NCBI RefSeq assembly: GCF_900130125.1
Contig: NZ_FQXY01000007.1
Location: 412,645-476,644, forward strand
From: Bacteroides congonensis
Lineage (GTDB): Bacteria > Bacteroidota > Bacteroidia > Bacteroidales > Bacteroidaceae
Reading direction: 5' to 3'
Length of the DNA: 64,000 nucleotides
A program made the translations under genes and the position numbers. The stretch's first letter is position 1. Every line of letters starts with the position of its first letter. Below are positions 7,060 to 21,645 of this stretch, one piece after another. The notes beneath the pieces were generated by a model, which was given only the letters and a program-made list of their open reading frames with translations, had not been told where the DNA came from and did no database searches.

Positions 7060-8188
7060 CAGACAAACTAGTCAACGAATCAAGAGTTATGGTAATAGCG
7101 AAAAAAGAGTAGCTATTACCATACTCTTTTTTGTTATGAGCTTATTGGGCATCAGCTTTCTTACTCCTTCTTATATTATAGCACAAGATCTTCATTACAA
7201 GCAAGATTCTCTCTCCCAAGAAAAAGTCCCTTTTCGCATCGTAAGCTGGAATATAGAAAACCTGTTCGACACTCATCACGACAGCCTGAAGAATGACCGC
7301 GAATTTCTTCCTGACGCAATGCGCCACTGGAATTACAGTAGATACAAAAAGAAGCTGGCTGATATTGCACGTGTCATCACGGCAGTCGGTGAATGGAATC
7401 CGCCCGTCCTCGTAGGTCTTTGTGAAGTAGAAAATGATACGGTACTGCGTGACCTCACCCACCGCTCTCCTTTAAAAGAACTTGGTTACCGTTATGTCAT
7501 GACGAGCTCTCCCGATTTAAGAGGTATTGACGTAGCTCTGCTTTATCAACGGGATTTATTCAAATTATTATCTTCCCGTTCTATCTCCATTCCTCCTTTC
7601 AACCAACATCGTCCGACAAGAGATTTATTGCACGTCAGCGGTTTATTACTGACAGGAGATACGCTGGATGTATTTGTCTGTCATCTCCCAAGTCGTTCGG
7701 GCGGAGCGAAAGAGTCCGAACCTTACCGGCTTCATGCTGCTCAAATTCTACGAACGGAAGCGGATAGTATTCTGTACAAACGGCTTCATCCACAAGTTAT
7801 CATTATGGGAGATTTTAATGACTATCCGACTAATAAATCTATTCAGGAGGTACTGGAAGCGGAAGCACCATCCCCTACCTTATCTCCATTGAAACTCTAT
7901 CATCTACTCGCTCGAAAAGCCAAATCCAAAGATTTCGGTTCTTATAAATATCGAGGCGAATGGGGATTGCTCGACCACTTGATTGTATCCGGTGCTTTGT
8001 TGAATCAATCCGGTAAGTTCTTCACCAGTGAGGAAAAAGCAAATGTCTGCCTGCTCCCCTTTTTACTAATTGAGGATAAGAAATACGGTGGTAGAGAGCC
8101 TTTCCGCACTTATAAGGGGATGAAGTATCAAGGCGGCATCAGCGACCATTTGCCTATTTACACTGATTTCGAACTGATTTTATATTAA
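7040..8188 (+). CDS. Endonuclease/exonuclease/phosphatase family protein, exported
   Basis: The protein has the DNase I-like fold motifs in order: SWNIENLFD, GLCEVEND, DVALLYQRD, CHLPSRSGG, IMGDFNDYP, GLLDHLIVSG and SDHLPIY. The catalytic Asn, Glu, His and Asp residues are all present. A hydrophobic stretch after KR (residues about 24-48, ending SYIIAQ) looks like a signal peptide, so it probably acts in the periplasm on a phosphodiester or nucleic-acid substrate. The start is unsettled. The ATG at 7040 overlaps pepD by 20 bp and gives a long basic n-region. The next in-frame ATG at 7136 follows the hairpins at 7089-7132 but leaves a weak signal peptide. Confidence 0.8.
   Translation: MFLPRNNRQTSQRIKSYGNSEKRVAITILFFVMSLLGISFLTPSYIIAQDLHYKQDSLSQEKVPFRIVSWNIENLFDTHHDSLKNDREFLPDAMRHWNYSRYKKKLADIARVITAVGEWNPPVLVGLCEVENDTVLRDLTHRSPLKELGYRYVMTSSPDLRGIDVALLYQRDLFKLLSSRSISIPPFNQHRPTRDLLHVSGLLLTGDTLDVFVCHLPSRSGGAKESEPYRLHAAQILRTEADSILYKRLHPQVIIMGDFNDYPTNKSIQEVLEAEAPSPTLSPLKLYHLLARKAKSKDFGSYKYRGEWGLLDHLIVSGALLNQSGKFFTSEEKANVCLLPFLLIEDKKYGGREPFRTYKGMKYQGGISDHLPIYTDFELILY
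7089..7132 (+). terminator. Two mutually exclusive perfect hairpins after pepD
   Basis: Stem 1 pairs 7089-7099 with 7112-7122 (11 bp, perfect) and is followed by ACTCTTTTTT, so it looks like a terminator for pepD. Stem 2 pairs AAAAAAGAGT at 7101-7110 with ACTCTTTTTT at 7123-7132 (10 bp, perfect) and uses the loop and tail of stem 1, so the two cannot form together. The structure lies within the frame that encodes the N-terminus of the next gene. Confidence 0.6.
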
Positions 8189-8244
8189 CTGGAACTAAAA
8201 ATAATTTAAATTAGGACATTTATCTGATATCTCATATACATAAA

Positions 8245-9294
8245 TCACTCCAACATATAAGACAAAAGAAAAGAGCAAGCGTCATCCAACTCTTGCAAAT
8301 GAGACTTCTGTTCTATAGCAATAGCACATTTCTTACAAAAATCATCAAGTAATCTTTTTGTCTGCTCATCGGTGACGACAATTTTAGCGGGATATACATT
8401 GGCAGAACACAGGATATTAGCAAATTCAGTCAACATATTTTCCGGTTTCTGTCCAAATTCCTCCATTCCAGTTACAGGAAGTAGCATTTCACTATTTTCA
8501 TCAACACACAACAGAATAGTAGGAAAATAAGGAACTTCATTTGTTTCCGATTGAACGGAAACGGGAAGATGGACGAGACGACATTGAAGTATATCCAATT
8601 TTCTTAAGCCTTTTACTTTACGCGCCAGAACGTCATTGTCAAAGATCGGCATAGGATAAACGTCTTGGCAGAAAGCCGGCAACTTCGTTAAACTCCATTC
8701 GTAAGTCCCATCAGGCTGTGGAACAAGATACGGCACTGTCTTTCCTCCCTCCAGAGTTGGATATTTACCTGACACATCAAAACCCAACTCTCCAAAACTA
8801 TGGGTCTTCATCATCTTCGACACATCAAGCGAAGCTGATAAAGCCTCGGTTATCGCTTGCGCATCCTGTTCGCTTGTGATACCCCACGGCATTTTGTAAG
8901 GGCTATAGCGAACAAAATCAGGCCATCCATTGGAACGACGAATCTTCAACCCATGTGATTCAGCATAAGCCTTGATGATTTCTTTACTATGAGACATGAT
9001 ACCGCTGGCATTCGCAAAGTCACAATTGATGCAATTAAAAGTCACTATTACTTCATGGGCAGCCATAACATCCAAATCTCCCATCTCAATTGTTTTCAGA
9101 TAAGTAGAAAAGCCGGAATCCCCGATATATAGGGCGAGAGCATTATGCTCGCCCGCATTACCCATAACACAGCAGTAACCTATCTCACCTGTAGAAAGAC
9201 GAACCGCAAAAACATCAGAATCTGTGAGTTCCTTCCACAAATTCGTTTCTCTGTAGCGAAAGGCTACTGAAAGCATAGAGTCATTTAATATCAT
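8245..9294 (-). CDS. DUF7309/DUF6930-type protein of unknown function
   Basis: The 349-residue cytoplasmic protein shows two parts. The N-terminal half (about 18-150) has LWKELTDSDVFAVRL and GEIGYCCVMGNAGEHNALALYIG blocks and a NCINCDF cysteine pair. The C-terminal half (about 185-345) has a conserved PTLEGGKTVPYLVPQPDGTYEW stretch and a FPTILLCVDENSEMLLP strand pattern. I associate these with the uncharacterised DUF7309 and DUF6930 domains, but from memory only. No catalytic motif is evident. It is convergent with the exported phosphatase gene, with 56 bp between the stops. Confidence 0.55.
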   Translation of the reverse strand: MILNDSMLSVAFRYRETNLWKELTDSDVFAVRLSTGEIGYCCVMGNAGEHNALALYIGDSGFSTYLKTIEMGDLDVMAAHEVIVTFNCINCDFANASGIMSHSKEIIKAYAESHGLKIRRSNGWPDFVRYSPYKMPWGITSEQDAQAITEALSASLDVSKMMKTHSFGELGFDVSGKYPTLEGGKTVPYLVPQPDGTYEWSLTKLPAFCQDVYPMPIFDNDVLARKVKGLRKLDILQCRLVHLPVSVQSETNEVPYFPTILLCVDENSEMLLPVTGMEEFGQKPENMLTEFANILCSANVYPAKIVVTDEQTKRLLDDFCKKCAIAIEQKSHLQELDDACSFLLSYMLE

Positions 9295-9341
9295 ATTTTA
9301 TCATTTTGTATTTTTCTATGAAGTTCATAATTTAACTTTTG

Positions 9342-10952
9342 TCATGCGATGGAAATTTCCTCCCAGTCTTCTACTGTCCGTGTGACGGATGAGAAGTTCA
9401 CTCCGATACAAACCACCTTTCGCTTGTCTGCCAGATAAGGCTTGGCGTAGCCGGTCTTCTCTATTTGTTCCTAAGCTTCCTGTGCCGTTCCGTCCATTTT
9501 GAATTCAAAGATATAGACGTAATCTTCCATTTCCAGCGTACAGTCCACCCGTCCGTAACTTTGGCGGTCTTCACAATGGATAGCAGTGCAATATACACCT
9601 ATCAGTCGAAGCAATAGATAAAAAGTGTATTGAAAATGCTTTTCTGTAATATCTATATCTTTCAACGAACCGTGTGAGTCATAGGGAATACTTGCCAAAA
9701 AAGAGGTGAGCGAACGGCGGAACGCATTTGTATCCCCCTGTTCAAGATCCATTACGGCATCTGTTATCCAACTCGTCACTTCCTTACTCTTCGGTTTCAT
9801 ATAGTTGGCTGCTAATACAGACAAGAATCCTTTTCGTACCTCATTATTCGGGAAGTCGAGCAGATAAGTTCCCATTCTTTTATTATATTCCTTGATAGTA
9901 AGGTATCCACTTTGAAAAATCATAGGTAGGGGTTGTTCTACATCTGCCTTATAATCCACAAACATGGTCGGATCGTAAAATTTTCCTGTTAATTCATTCA
10001 TCTGTTCACGGCTGTGTTGTAGCAAACGCACCAGATAGGTCGGAGTACCGGTAGCAAACCAATAGTCGCGGATTTCATTCATATCAAAAGTATTGAGTAA
10101 GCTGAACGGGTTATAAATGTCTGCCATATTCGTACTGAAATGATAGCCATCATACTGTCGTTTCAACCAATCCCTCATTTCTTCCACCGTACATTCATAT
10201 TTAGTTGCCAACCGCGATATAGGTTCTTCGAAATATTTCTCCAATTCTTCCTGAGTAATTCCGCATAGTGATTCATAGCGTTCATCCATGCTAATGTCTT
10301 TTGGTTGGTTGAAACCGCTGAACACACTTACTTGCGAGAATTTCGTAACTCCCGTCAACAGTACGAATTTCAGATATTCGTCAGCTCCCTTAAAAGTGGA
10401 ATAAAAAGATTTCAGAATTTCCCTGTGATGGTCTTCGAGCAGTAGTTTCTCTCCTACATGATTGCAGGTGTAAGTTCCGGTATCCAACACATCGAGAATG
10501 GGTTTATCATATTCATCAATCAATACAACAGCACGCTGTCCTGTCTGTTCATAGGCACGACGCAGTAATTCCTTGAATCGGTCACTTGTGGTAGTATAGT
10601 TCAGATTCTTACCATAGATATCTTCCCAATTGCCCAAATACCCTTCGATGGTTGCTTCGAGCACTCCCGGCTGGGTATATGGCCCACCGTTAAAGTCTAT
10701 GCGGAAAATAGGATATTGTAACCAGTCTTTTTCAAGGTCGGCGATTGCCAATCCGTCAAAAAGCTCTTTCCGTCCTTGAAAATAACAAGCAAGTGTACTC
10801 ACCAACAGGCTCTTCCCAAAACGACGGGGACGACTCAAGAAATAAATTGAACCCATTTGTACAAGATTGTAAACCAATGCAGTCTTGTCTATGTACACGA
10901 AACCGTCTTTACGAATGCGGTCAAAGCTCTGTATTCCAATAGGGTATTTCAT
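9342..10952 (-). pseudogene. AAA-ATPase/PD-(D/E)XK family protein, interrupted by a TAG codon
   Basis: The reading frame encodes an N-terminal AAA-ATPase-like domain (start KYPIGIQSFDRIRKDGFVYIDKT; P-loop region FLSRPRRFGKSLLVS at about 39-53; LIDEYDKP at about 144-151) and a C-terminal PDDEXK_9-type nuclease domain (VDCTL...YIFEFKMDG). This is a very common Bacteroides family of unclear function. Translation from 10952 stops at a TAG (complement of 9471-9473) after 493 codons. The same frame continues for 42 further codons (IEKTGYAKPYLADKRKVV... ending EISIA) to a TGA at 9342-9344, which is the normal family C-terminus. A single base change (for example TTG to TAG) explains it. The EFK nuclease motif precedes the stop, so a partly functional protein cannot be excluded. 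Confidence 0.8.
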
Positions 10953-11059
10953 CTTTTTATCGGCTTTTTATAAATCAATAGACGAAGATACGCGAAAGCG
11001 GACATAAATGCAAACAAATTCGGATATTATCAAACGAATTTCGAACTACTACTCAACAT

Positions 11060-12232
11060 TTAGTCCGAATACTGATAAACCTTCAAATCAAACTTAGGAA
11101 CCATTGCCAGCAAATGGTCGAAGATGTCCGACTGGATGCGTTCGTATTCTTTCCACACTTTGTTTCGGGAGAAGAAGTAAACTTGAATAGGGACTCCATA
11201 CATCGTGGCTTCTTTTTGGCTGATAATCAAGTCCAAATCCTGATTCACCACAGGCAGGCTGCATAGATAGCGTTCAATATACACACGGTAAACTTGGGAA
11301 TTGGTAGGCACTACGCCTTCTTCGGGTTGATAATCTGCCATTAAAGGAATTTCCTTCCGGTAGCGGTCAAGCATTTCGGGCGTACAGAATTGGAGTGTAG
11401 TCAAGTCCAGGGTTATATTCTTCATTACCCTTCGTCCTCCTGATTGCACCATTCCCCGCCAGTTCTGAAAAGGACTGCTGACCAAGGTATAAGGGGGAAC
11501 AGTAGAAATCGTATTATCGAAATTCTGAATCTTGACTGTATTCAGAGTAATCTCCTGCACTGTGCCATTGGCAGCACCGGAAGGAAGCGTAATCCAGTCG
11601 CCCGGACGAACCATATCATTGGCGGAAAGCTGGATACCCGCCACAAATCCTAGTATGGAATCCTTGAATACCAGCATCAGGATGGCAGCCGAAGCACCTA
11701 ATCCCGCAAACAAACTGGCTGGGGATTTATTCACGATAATGGCAATGATAATGATTCCGCCGATAAAAAACAGAAGAACCTGCAACACTTGAATGAACCC
11801 TTTCATCGGACGGTTCTTCATCGACTCCTTCCCATCGTAGATATCCATTATCATCAATAGAATTCCATTAACAGCCAACAACAGAGAAAAAATGATATAA
11901 ATGGCACAAGCCTTCTGGGAAATAAGCAACAAATCTTTACCACGAACAAAAGCTATCGGCAACAAATAATAGACAAGGAAAGCCGGAATCGTATGAATCA
12001 GGTTATGAAACACTTTACGTTTCATCAGCAACGTATTCCACTGATGTGGTTTCCGACGGGTGTACTGCCTCATCCCGCCTATGAGAATCGCCTGGCAGAG
12101 ATAATTTAGACCGATGGCAATTGCTATCATCAGAATAGCAATAATAGTCTCATCAAAACGGTCGGCAACTGTCGGGTCTATCCCCCAATCTATCAGGATT
12201 TTGTTCATCCATTTTCCTAAATCTACTACGAG
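11060..12232 (-). CDS. Mechanosensitive ion channel, MscS family
   Basis: The roughly 390-residue protein has several membrane segments in the first half (for example IIAILMIAIAIGLNYLCQAIL, IHTIPAFLVYYLLPIAFV, IYIIFSLLLAVNGILLMIM and VLQVLLFFIGGIIIIAIIV). The pore helix follows (SPASLFAGLGASAAILMLVFKDSILGFVAGIQL), then the beta domain (ANDMVRPGDWITLPSGAANGTVQEI...). This is the MscS core that opens under membrane tension during osmotic downshock. The size and extra N-terminal helices resemble the YbdG-like subgroup. An open frame extends to 12307, but that start would overlap the terminator of the upstream fucosidase gene, so the ATG at 12232 is preferred. Confidence 0.88.
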   Translation of the reverse strand, partial: LVVDLGKWMNKILIDWGIDPTVADRFDETIIAILMIAIAIGLNYLCQAILIGGMRQYTRRKPHQWNTLLMKRKVFHNLIHTIPAFLVYYLLPIAFVRGKDLLLISQKACAIYIIFSLLLAVNGILLMIMDIYDGKESMKNRPMKGFIQVLQVLLFFIGGIIIIAIIVNKSPASLFAGLGASAAILMLVFKDSILGFVAGIQLSANDMVRPGDWITLPSGAANGTVQEITLNTVKIQNFDNTISTVPPYTLVSSPFQNWRGMVQSGGRRVMKNITLDLTTLQFCTPEMLDRYRKEIPLMADYQPEEGVVPTNSQVYRVYIERYLCSLPVVNQDLDLIISQKEATMYGVPIQVYFFSRNKVWKEYERIQSDIFDHLLAMVPKFDLKVYQYSD

Positions 12233-12282
12233 CATAACTTCTGTTTTTTTATTAATAACAGCAAAAGATTCATTTGGTTTAG

Positions 12283-12330
12283 AAAAAAAGACCGGCGGCT
12301 GATTCACAAGAAATCAAGACCGCCAGTCTT
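12283..12330 (-). terminator. Terminator of the glycosidase operon
   Basis: On the minus strand the stem AAGACTGGCGGTC / GCCGCCGGTCTT (one mismatch) is followed by seven T (12283-12289). It lies 44 bp after the fucosidase stop at 12374 and closes the sulfatase-GH20-GH2-GH29 unit. Confidence 0.8.
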
Positions 12331-12373
12331 CACTGCTACTCTCTAAGCATATCTTTCAACGATGGCAACTCTA

Positions 12374-14191
12374 TTAAGGAGCAACCGTCACTCCTATTTC
12401 ATTCATTTCCACTTTTGCGGTTGTTGCCGTAGGTGTAGTAGCTTCCAACTTAATATAACGCGCCTGTACTTTCTGGCCGAAAGCGACGGTCTGCGGCAAC
12501 GGGTTGTGCATGATATTGCTGAACTCGCCATTGGCAGAAACTTCCTTCCAGTTCTTCCCGTCGATGCTCACAAAGAATTTATAACGGAATGCCATTGTCG
12601 GTTTTGCTTCCGCTTTCGAAGGAGCATAAGTAAAGCTGGCTAATGTCACCGATTTGCCCAAGTCAATCGTCAATGGAGAATCAGCGACTTTTTTCCAGCC
12701 TGCACGAGGCAGATTATTCCAATCTTCACCCTGAACCACTTCCTGCAAAGGAGCTGCATAATAAGCAGCCACTTGGTTGATATGAGCAGTCAGACGACAT
12801 TCGTCAATCTTTACCCGTAGCTGACTGGCTTTCACTGTCGGGAAACGTAGCATACGTTTATATCCGATTGTCGTACCCTTGCCTACTTCTTTCCAGCCAT
12901 TATCAGTCAAAGCTTCTACAACGAAAGACTCCACTCTCTGTCCTTTTGTGATATCTTCCTGAAGCATCACTAAGTTAATTTCCGAGCCCGGTTTCAAAGA
13001 ATAAACGGCTTCACTACCCGAAGTGGCATTCCAGTAGTTTCTTCCTTTCTTCACCCGATTGTCGGCAAATATCTGTTGACGGTAAGCTGCAAATTCTTTC
13101 AGACGGTTCACGTCCGCTTCATGAATCAAGCCTTTGCGGTCGGGCGGTATATTCAATAAAAGCACGGAGTTATATCCTACCGACTGGAAATAAATATCCG
13201 ATAAATGTTTCAGGGACTTCACTTTCGCGTCTTCTTCCGCATGGTAGAACCATCCCGGACGGATAGACACATCCACTTCCGAAGGATACCAAAACAGTTC
13301 CGTAGCTTTCTCCAACATCTTGCGGCTTCCTAAATCTTCCGCTTTGCTGAATACACCCAAACGTTTGTTGTTTTCTGTCGAGCGGGCATAAATTCCCGGA
13401 GTCAGCACCGTTGCATTCCATTCCGTTTCGCGCCCCAGTCCTTTTTCGTTTCCTACCCAACGGACATCGTCACCCATAATCGCCATTACCGCTTTCGGTT
13501 GCAAACGTTGGATGGTTTTATAGAAAGCGTCCCAGTCATATACTTGTTTCTTTCCATTCGGCCCTTCCCCATTCGCTCCGTCGAACCAGACTTCGTGCAC
13601 TTCACCATAATTGGTAAGCAGCTCCGTCAACTGGCGGATAAAAAACTCATTGTAACGGGGAGAGTCTCCATAACATTCCGCATTGCGATCCCACGGAGAA
13701 AGGTAGACGCCGAATTTCATATCATATTTGTCGCAGGCTTTCCGAAGTTCTTTGACTACGTCACCCTGTCCGTTCTTCCAGGGGGAAGAAGCTACGGAAT
13801 GCCTAGTAGTGGCTGTCGGCCAAAGGCAGAAGCCGTCGTGATGCTTTGCGGTCAGAAGTACCATTTTAAAGCCGGCATCCTTGAGAGTTCTTACCCATTG
13901 TTCGGCATCCAGCTCGGTCGGGTTAAAGATAGCGGGGTTTTCTTTTCCATCTCCCCATTCACGTCCGGTAAAGGTATTGATACCGAAATGAAGGAAAGCT
14001 GTTAATTCCATTTGTTGCCAAGCATATTGTTGAGGGGTGGGTACGAGACGTGCAGCCATATCCACTTTCTGTTCAAGAGTAGCATTTTGAGGGAATTCGA
14101 CATGCTTCACATAATAGTTTTCTTTCTTCTGGGCTTGCATGCCCAATGTTATGGCAGAGGATAATAAGAAGGCGGTCAGTAGTTTGTTCAT
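12374..14191 (-). CDS. Alpha-L-fucosidase, GH29, with C-terminal discoidin-like domains
   Basis: The 605-residue exported enzyme removes alpha-linked L-fucose. After a signal peptide (about 1-20) the GH29 barrel shows FLHFGINTFTGREWGDG, LTAKHHDGFCLWPT, FGVYLSPWDRN and EVWFDGANGEGPNG. Asp204 in VWFDG is the expected nucleophile. Residues after about 370 contain two beta-rich segments, the last of F5/8 type C (discoidin) character (SFTYAPSKAEAKPTMAFRYKFFVSIDGKNWKEV), probably for glycan binding. The frame is open 10 codons upstream, but the start MNKLLTAFLL at 14191 gives a normal signal peptide. It is last in the operon and would uncap fucosylated O-glycan fragments in the periplasm. Confidence 0.93.
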   Translation of the reverse strand: MNKLLTAFLLSSAITLGMQAQKKENYYVKHVEFPQNATLEQKVDMAARLVPTPQQYAWQQMELTAFLHFGINTFTGREWGDGKENPAIFNPTELDAEQWVRTLKDAGFKMVLLTAKHHDGFCLWPTATTRHSVASSPWKNGQGDVVKELRKACDKYDMKFGVYLSPWDRNAECYGDSPRYNEFFIRQLTELLTNYGEVHEVWFDGANGEGPNGKKQVYDWDAFYKTIQRLQPKAVMAIMGDDVRWVGNEKGLGRETEWNATVLTPGIYARSTENNKRLGVFSKAEDLGSRKMLEKATELFWYPSEVDVSIRPGWFYHAEEDAKVKSLKHLSDIYFQSVGYNSVLLLNIPPDRKGLIHEADVNRLKEFAAYRQQIFADNRVKKGRNYWNATSGSEAVYSLKPGSEINLVMLQEDITKGQRVESFVVEALTDNGWKEVGKGTTIGYKRMLRFPTVKASQLRVKIDECRLTAHINQVAAYYAAPLQEVVQGEDWNNLPRAGWKKVADSPLTIDLGKSVTLASFTYAPSKAEAKPTMAFRYKFFVSIDGKNWKEVSANGEFSNIMHNPLPQTVAFGQKVQARYIKLEATTPTATTAKVEMNEIGVTVAP

Positions 14192-14338
14192 GATATAATA
14201 TTTAATTAATGCTGATAGCACAAAGATAACATAAAGATGTGAATTTCACTACTCCAACAGAATATTTCTGACAATATTCAAAGAAACCGTGAAACCCACA
14301 CCCCAATTATATAATCTAATAACCTATCGTTTCTAAAC

Positions 14339-17434
<3,096 letters not shown>

Positions 17435-17489
17435 TTATATAAGATTGTTTTGCAAAAGCACTTAATTGTCGTTCTTAACAACTTGATTA

Positions 17490-19814
17490 CTATTCTATAA
17501 TCACCTCATCAAAATAAACCCTCGCTTCCTGACCGGGGCGGACGTGACTGTCGGGGCATATCCCCGCTCCTTTCGCCGTCACCCGGACATAACGGGCAGA
17601 TACTCCGCCCATATCCATCGAGTAGTCATTCCTGAAAGTTCCTTCCTTATATATTTCTTCCAAAGAGAAATTCAGTTCCCCTACGGCACGGTATGTCTTG
17701 TTGTCATCTGAAACTTCCACACGAATCATTTTCGGTTTGTGCGCTCCCATTCCATAATTCGTAATGCAGCCAATGGCAAATTTATTCAATTTCTCCTTAC
17801 CCAGCAAATCTATCGTGAAAGATATGGAATCATTCCGGTTCCAGTTACACCATTCAAAATCAGTATATTTCAGGCTCCCCCTCAATCCATTGACTAATAA
17901 CATTTCGTTCTTCCTATTGCCAAGCAAGGGTTTTGCCGTAGCTTTGTTCCATGTAAGTTGCAGTTCCAAGGTTTCTCCCATTTGCTTGCCGTTCATAAAG
18001 GTAGCGGCTTTCACCATTTGCGTCTTCGTCACACGGATAGGGCCGTCGTAACGATGAGAAGACATAGCCGGATCACTTCCGTTCAGTGTATAGTGAATTT
18101 CCACGTCCGGACGGAGACATTCCAGATTCACTTCCAAATGTCCGTCCACCGGTGTCACTGTTTGCTGTATGTTATACATTGAACGGGCATAGACAATTCC
18201 TTTTTCCGCAATATGCGCGTTGTATGCGTCCATCCGTTCCAAGAATCCGGACCAGTCTTTCGTACCTGCGGGCGTCCATGCCACTTCCGCCAAAGCTGCC
18301 AAACGGGGGAACAAGAGATAATCCACGTCTTCCGGCTTATTGCAGAACTCTGTCCACATACAAGCCTGTATGCCCATCAGCAACGATTCATATTCCGGTT
18401 TCCAGTCCTTCTGTACAGGTTCGTAATCAAAGACATCTTTCAGGGTATTGTTGCCGAAATAAGTGACCGGTTCAAACCATTGCGGTCCCTGATAACGGAT
18501 CAGGTACATGATACGTGCAGGAGTCATGATAAAACGATGTCCTTTTTCGGCAGCTTTCAGAGCAGCCGTTCCCATTCCCTGCCAACCGAGGATAATGGAC
18601 TCTTCGGGAAGAAAAGAACTGTTTGTCAACTCATCCCAGCCAATCACTTCACGACCTTTCTTACGCAGATAATCACTGATTCGTTTCATGAAGTAACCCT
18701 GCAAATCCTCTTCATCGGCCAAACGCTGCTTTTTCATCCGTTTCTGGCAAAGCGGGCACTTCTCCCAGTTCGTCTTCCGGGCTTCATCTCCACCTACGTG
18801 AATATAGCGGGAAGGGAAAAGCGTCAGAATTTCGTCAAAAACATCTTGCAGGAAGGTAAATACGCTATCGTTTCCCGCACAATAGATTATCTCGGCATTA
18901 CGTCCTCCCAGTCCGGGAAGTACACCGATAAAGTCTTTCACAACCGGACAGGCAAATTGGGGATAGGCGGCCAAAGCAGAGTTGCTGTGTGCCGGTACAT
19001 CTATTTCCGGAATTACTTCAATCTGTCTGTCGGCGGCATAGGCCACAATTTCCCGGATCTCTTCCTGTGTGTAGAAACCGCCTATCGGAGTGGGTTCTCC
19101 CCGTTCCGGATTGCGACGTGAGTGGAAAGGTACATCGGTATGATCCACTCTCCACGCCCCTACTTCCGTCAAACGGGGATATTTCTTTATTTCAATCCGC
19201 CAGCCGTTATCGTCCGTCAGATGAAAATGAAGTTTGTTTATCTTCAGCATCGCCATGCAGTCGATGATTCGCAGAACGTTCTCTTTGGGGATAAAACAAC
19301 GTACAGGATCCAACAGTAATCCGCGGAAACCGAAACGGGGTTCATCCTGAATGGTCATTGCAGGAACGTTCCAAGCGACATTCCGCATCGGTTGTTCCGA
19401 TTCTATGGCGGCAGGAAGAAGTTGGCGGATAGATTGCAGGGCATAGAAAAATCCCTTTGTATCCGAAGCCTTAATGAGTATCTGTTCCGGTGCAATCTCC
19501 AACAGATACGCTTCGGTTTTTAAAGAAGAATCGGTCACGAAACGGACTTGCCCTTCTTTGCTACCGACATTCAGTGCGGGGGTTATTCCGGCGGCACGGG
19601 TAAACAGGTCGATAAAATTGCGGACAATCACGGCTTGTTCCTGATTTTCCACCGCAAACACCGTTCGGGCAGAAAAGGTAAAGTTGCCACTACCCGGCAC
19701 AATCTGTGTCGGGCGTGGAACTATCGAAATCAAAGGGGATGTTAAGTTATCTGCCTGTAGTAACGCTGTCAGTGGCGAAAGCAGTATGAGAATGATTAAG
19801 ATGTATCTTTTCAT
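17490..19814 (-). CDS. Beta-N-acetylhexosaminidase, GH20, with discoidin-like C-terminus
   Basis: The 774-residue exported enzyme has a signal peptide (about 1-21), a GH20b N-terminal domain (to about 160) and a GH20 barrel starting FGFRGLLLDPVRCFIP. The catalytic Asp343-Glu344 pair is in HVGGDEARKTNW, as needed for substrate-assisted retaining hydrolysis. A CPLCQ motif directly after the active site is an unusual cysteine pair. Residues about 530-610 look like a chitobiase C-terminal domain (HYTLNGSDP), and about 640-774 like an F5/8 type C module. It would release terminal GlcNAc or GalNAc. It starts 18 bp after the sulfatase stop and is clearly in the same operon. Confidence 0.93.
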   Translation of the reverse strand: MKRYILIILILLSPLTALLQADNLTSPLISIVPRPTQIVPGSGNFTFSARTVFAVENQEQAVIVRNFIDLFTRAAGITPALNVGSKEGQVRFVTDSSLKTEAYLLEIAPEQILIKASDTKGFFYALQSIRQLLPAAIESEQPMRNVAWNVPAMTIQDEPRFGFRGLLLDPVRCFIPKENVLRIIDCMAMLKINKLHFHLTDDNGWRIEIKKYPRLTEVGAWRVDHTDVPFHSRRNPERGEPTPIGGFYTQEEIREIVAYAADRQIEVIPEIDVPAHSNSALAAYPQFACPVVKDFIGVLPGLGGRNAEIIYCAGNDSVFTFLQDVFDEILTLFPSRYIHVGGDEARKTNWEKCPLCQKRMKKQRLADEEDLQGYFMKRISDYLRKKGREVIGWDELTNSSFLPEESIILGWQGMGTAALKAAEKGHRFIMTPARIMYLIRYQGPQWFEPVTYFGNNTLKDVFDYEPVQKDWKPEYESLLMGIQACMWTEFCNKPEDVDYLLFPRLAALAEVAWTPAGTKDWSGFLERMDAYNAHIAEKGIVYARSMYNIQQTVTPVDGHLEVNLECLRPDVEIHYTLNGSDPAMSSHRYDGPIRVTKTQMVKAATFMNGKQMGETLELQLTWNKATAKPLLGNRKNEMLLVNGLRGSLKYTDFEWCNWNRNDSISFTIDLLGKEKLNKFAIGCITNYGMGAHKPKMIRVEVSDDNKTYRAVGELNFSLEEIYKEGTFRNDYSMDMGGVSARYVRVTAKGAGICPDSHVRPGQEARVYFDEVIIE

Positions 19815-19832
19815 GGTGTATGTACATTGGTA

Positions 19833-21416
<1,584 letters not shown>

Positions 21417-21445
21417 AAAACAATTTTATATTAGATAAGTAACAA

Positions 21446-21453
21446 CAAAGATA
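21446..21453 (-). promoter_or_regulatory. -7 box (TATCTTTG) of the sulfatase operon
   Basis: On the minus strand TATCTTTG lies about 30 bp upstream of the sulfatase ATG at 21416. A terminator for the preceding unit lies at 21563-21611. The glycosidase genes therefore appear to have their own promoter within the locus. Confidence 0.5.
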
Positions 21454-21562
21454 GGGAAAGAAAGGCAAAATCGGCTTCCACAAATTACCAATTAATTTCC
21501 AAAAATCTCCATTTCTGCATGAATCAATCACGAAATTTGCTATATTTCTCAAATGCTAAAAA

Positions 21563-21611
21563 GAATGTCGGAAGCATAATGCATATATTAAAGACATTAC
21601 TCCCGACATTC
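21563..21611 (-). terminator. Terminator after the SusC-SusD-GH16-DUF4988 unit
   Basis: The inverted repeat GAATGTCGGAAG (21563-21574) / CTCCCGACATTC (21600-21611), with one mismatch, is followed on the minus strand by TTTTT. It lies 35 bp after the stop at 21646. Confidence 0.75.
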
Positions 21612-21645
21612 AATTATTTTAATTCTAGAGATCAAATAAATATGC

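Noticed and set aside
18213..19121. Long plus-strand frame (302 codons) opposite GH20
   Set aside because: Shadow of the strongly supported GH20 gene; composition is that of antisense translation.
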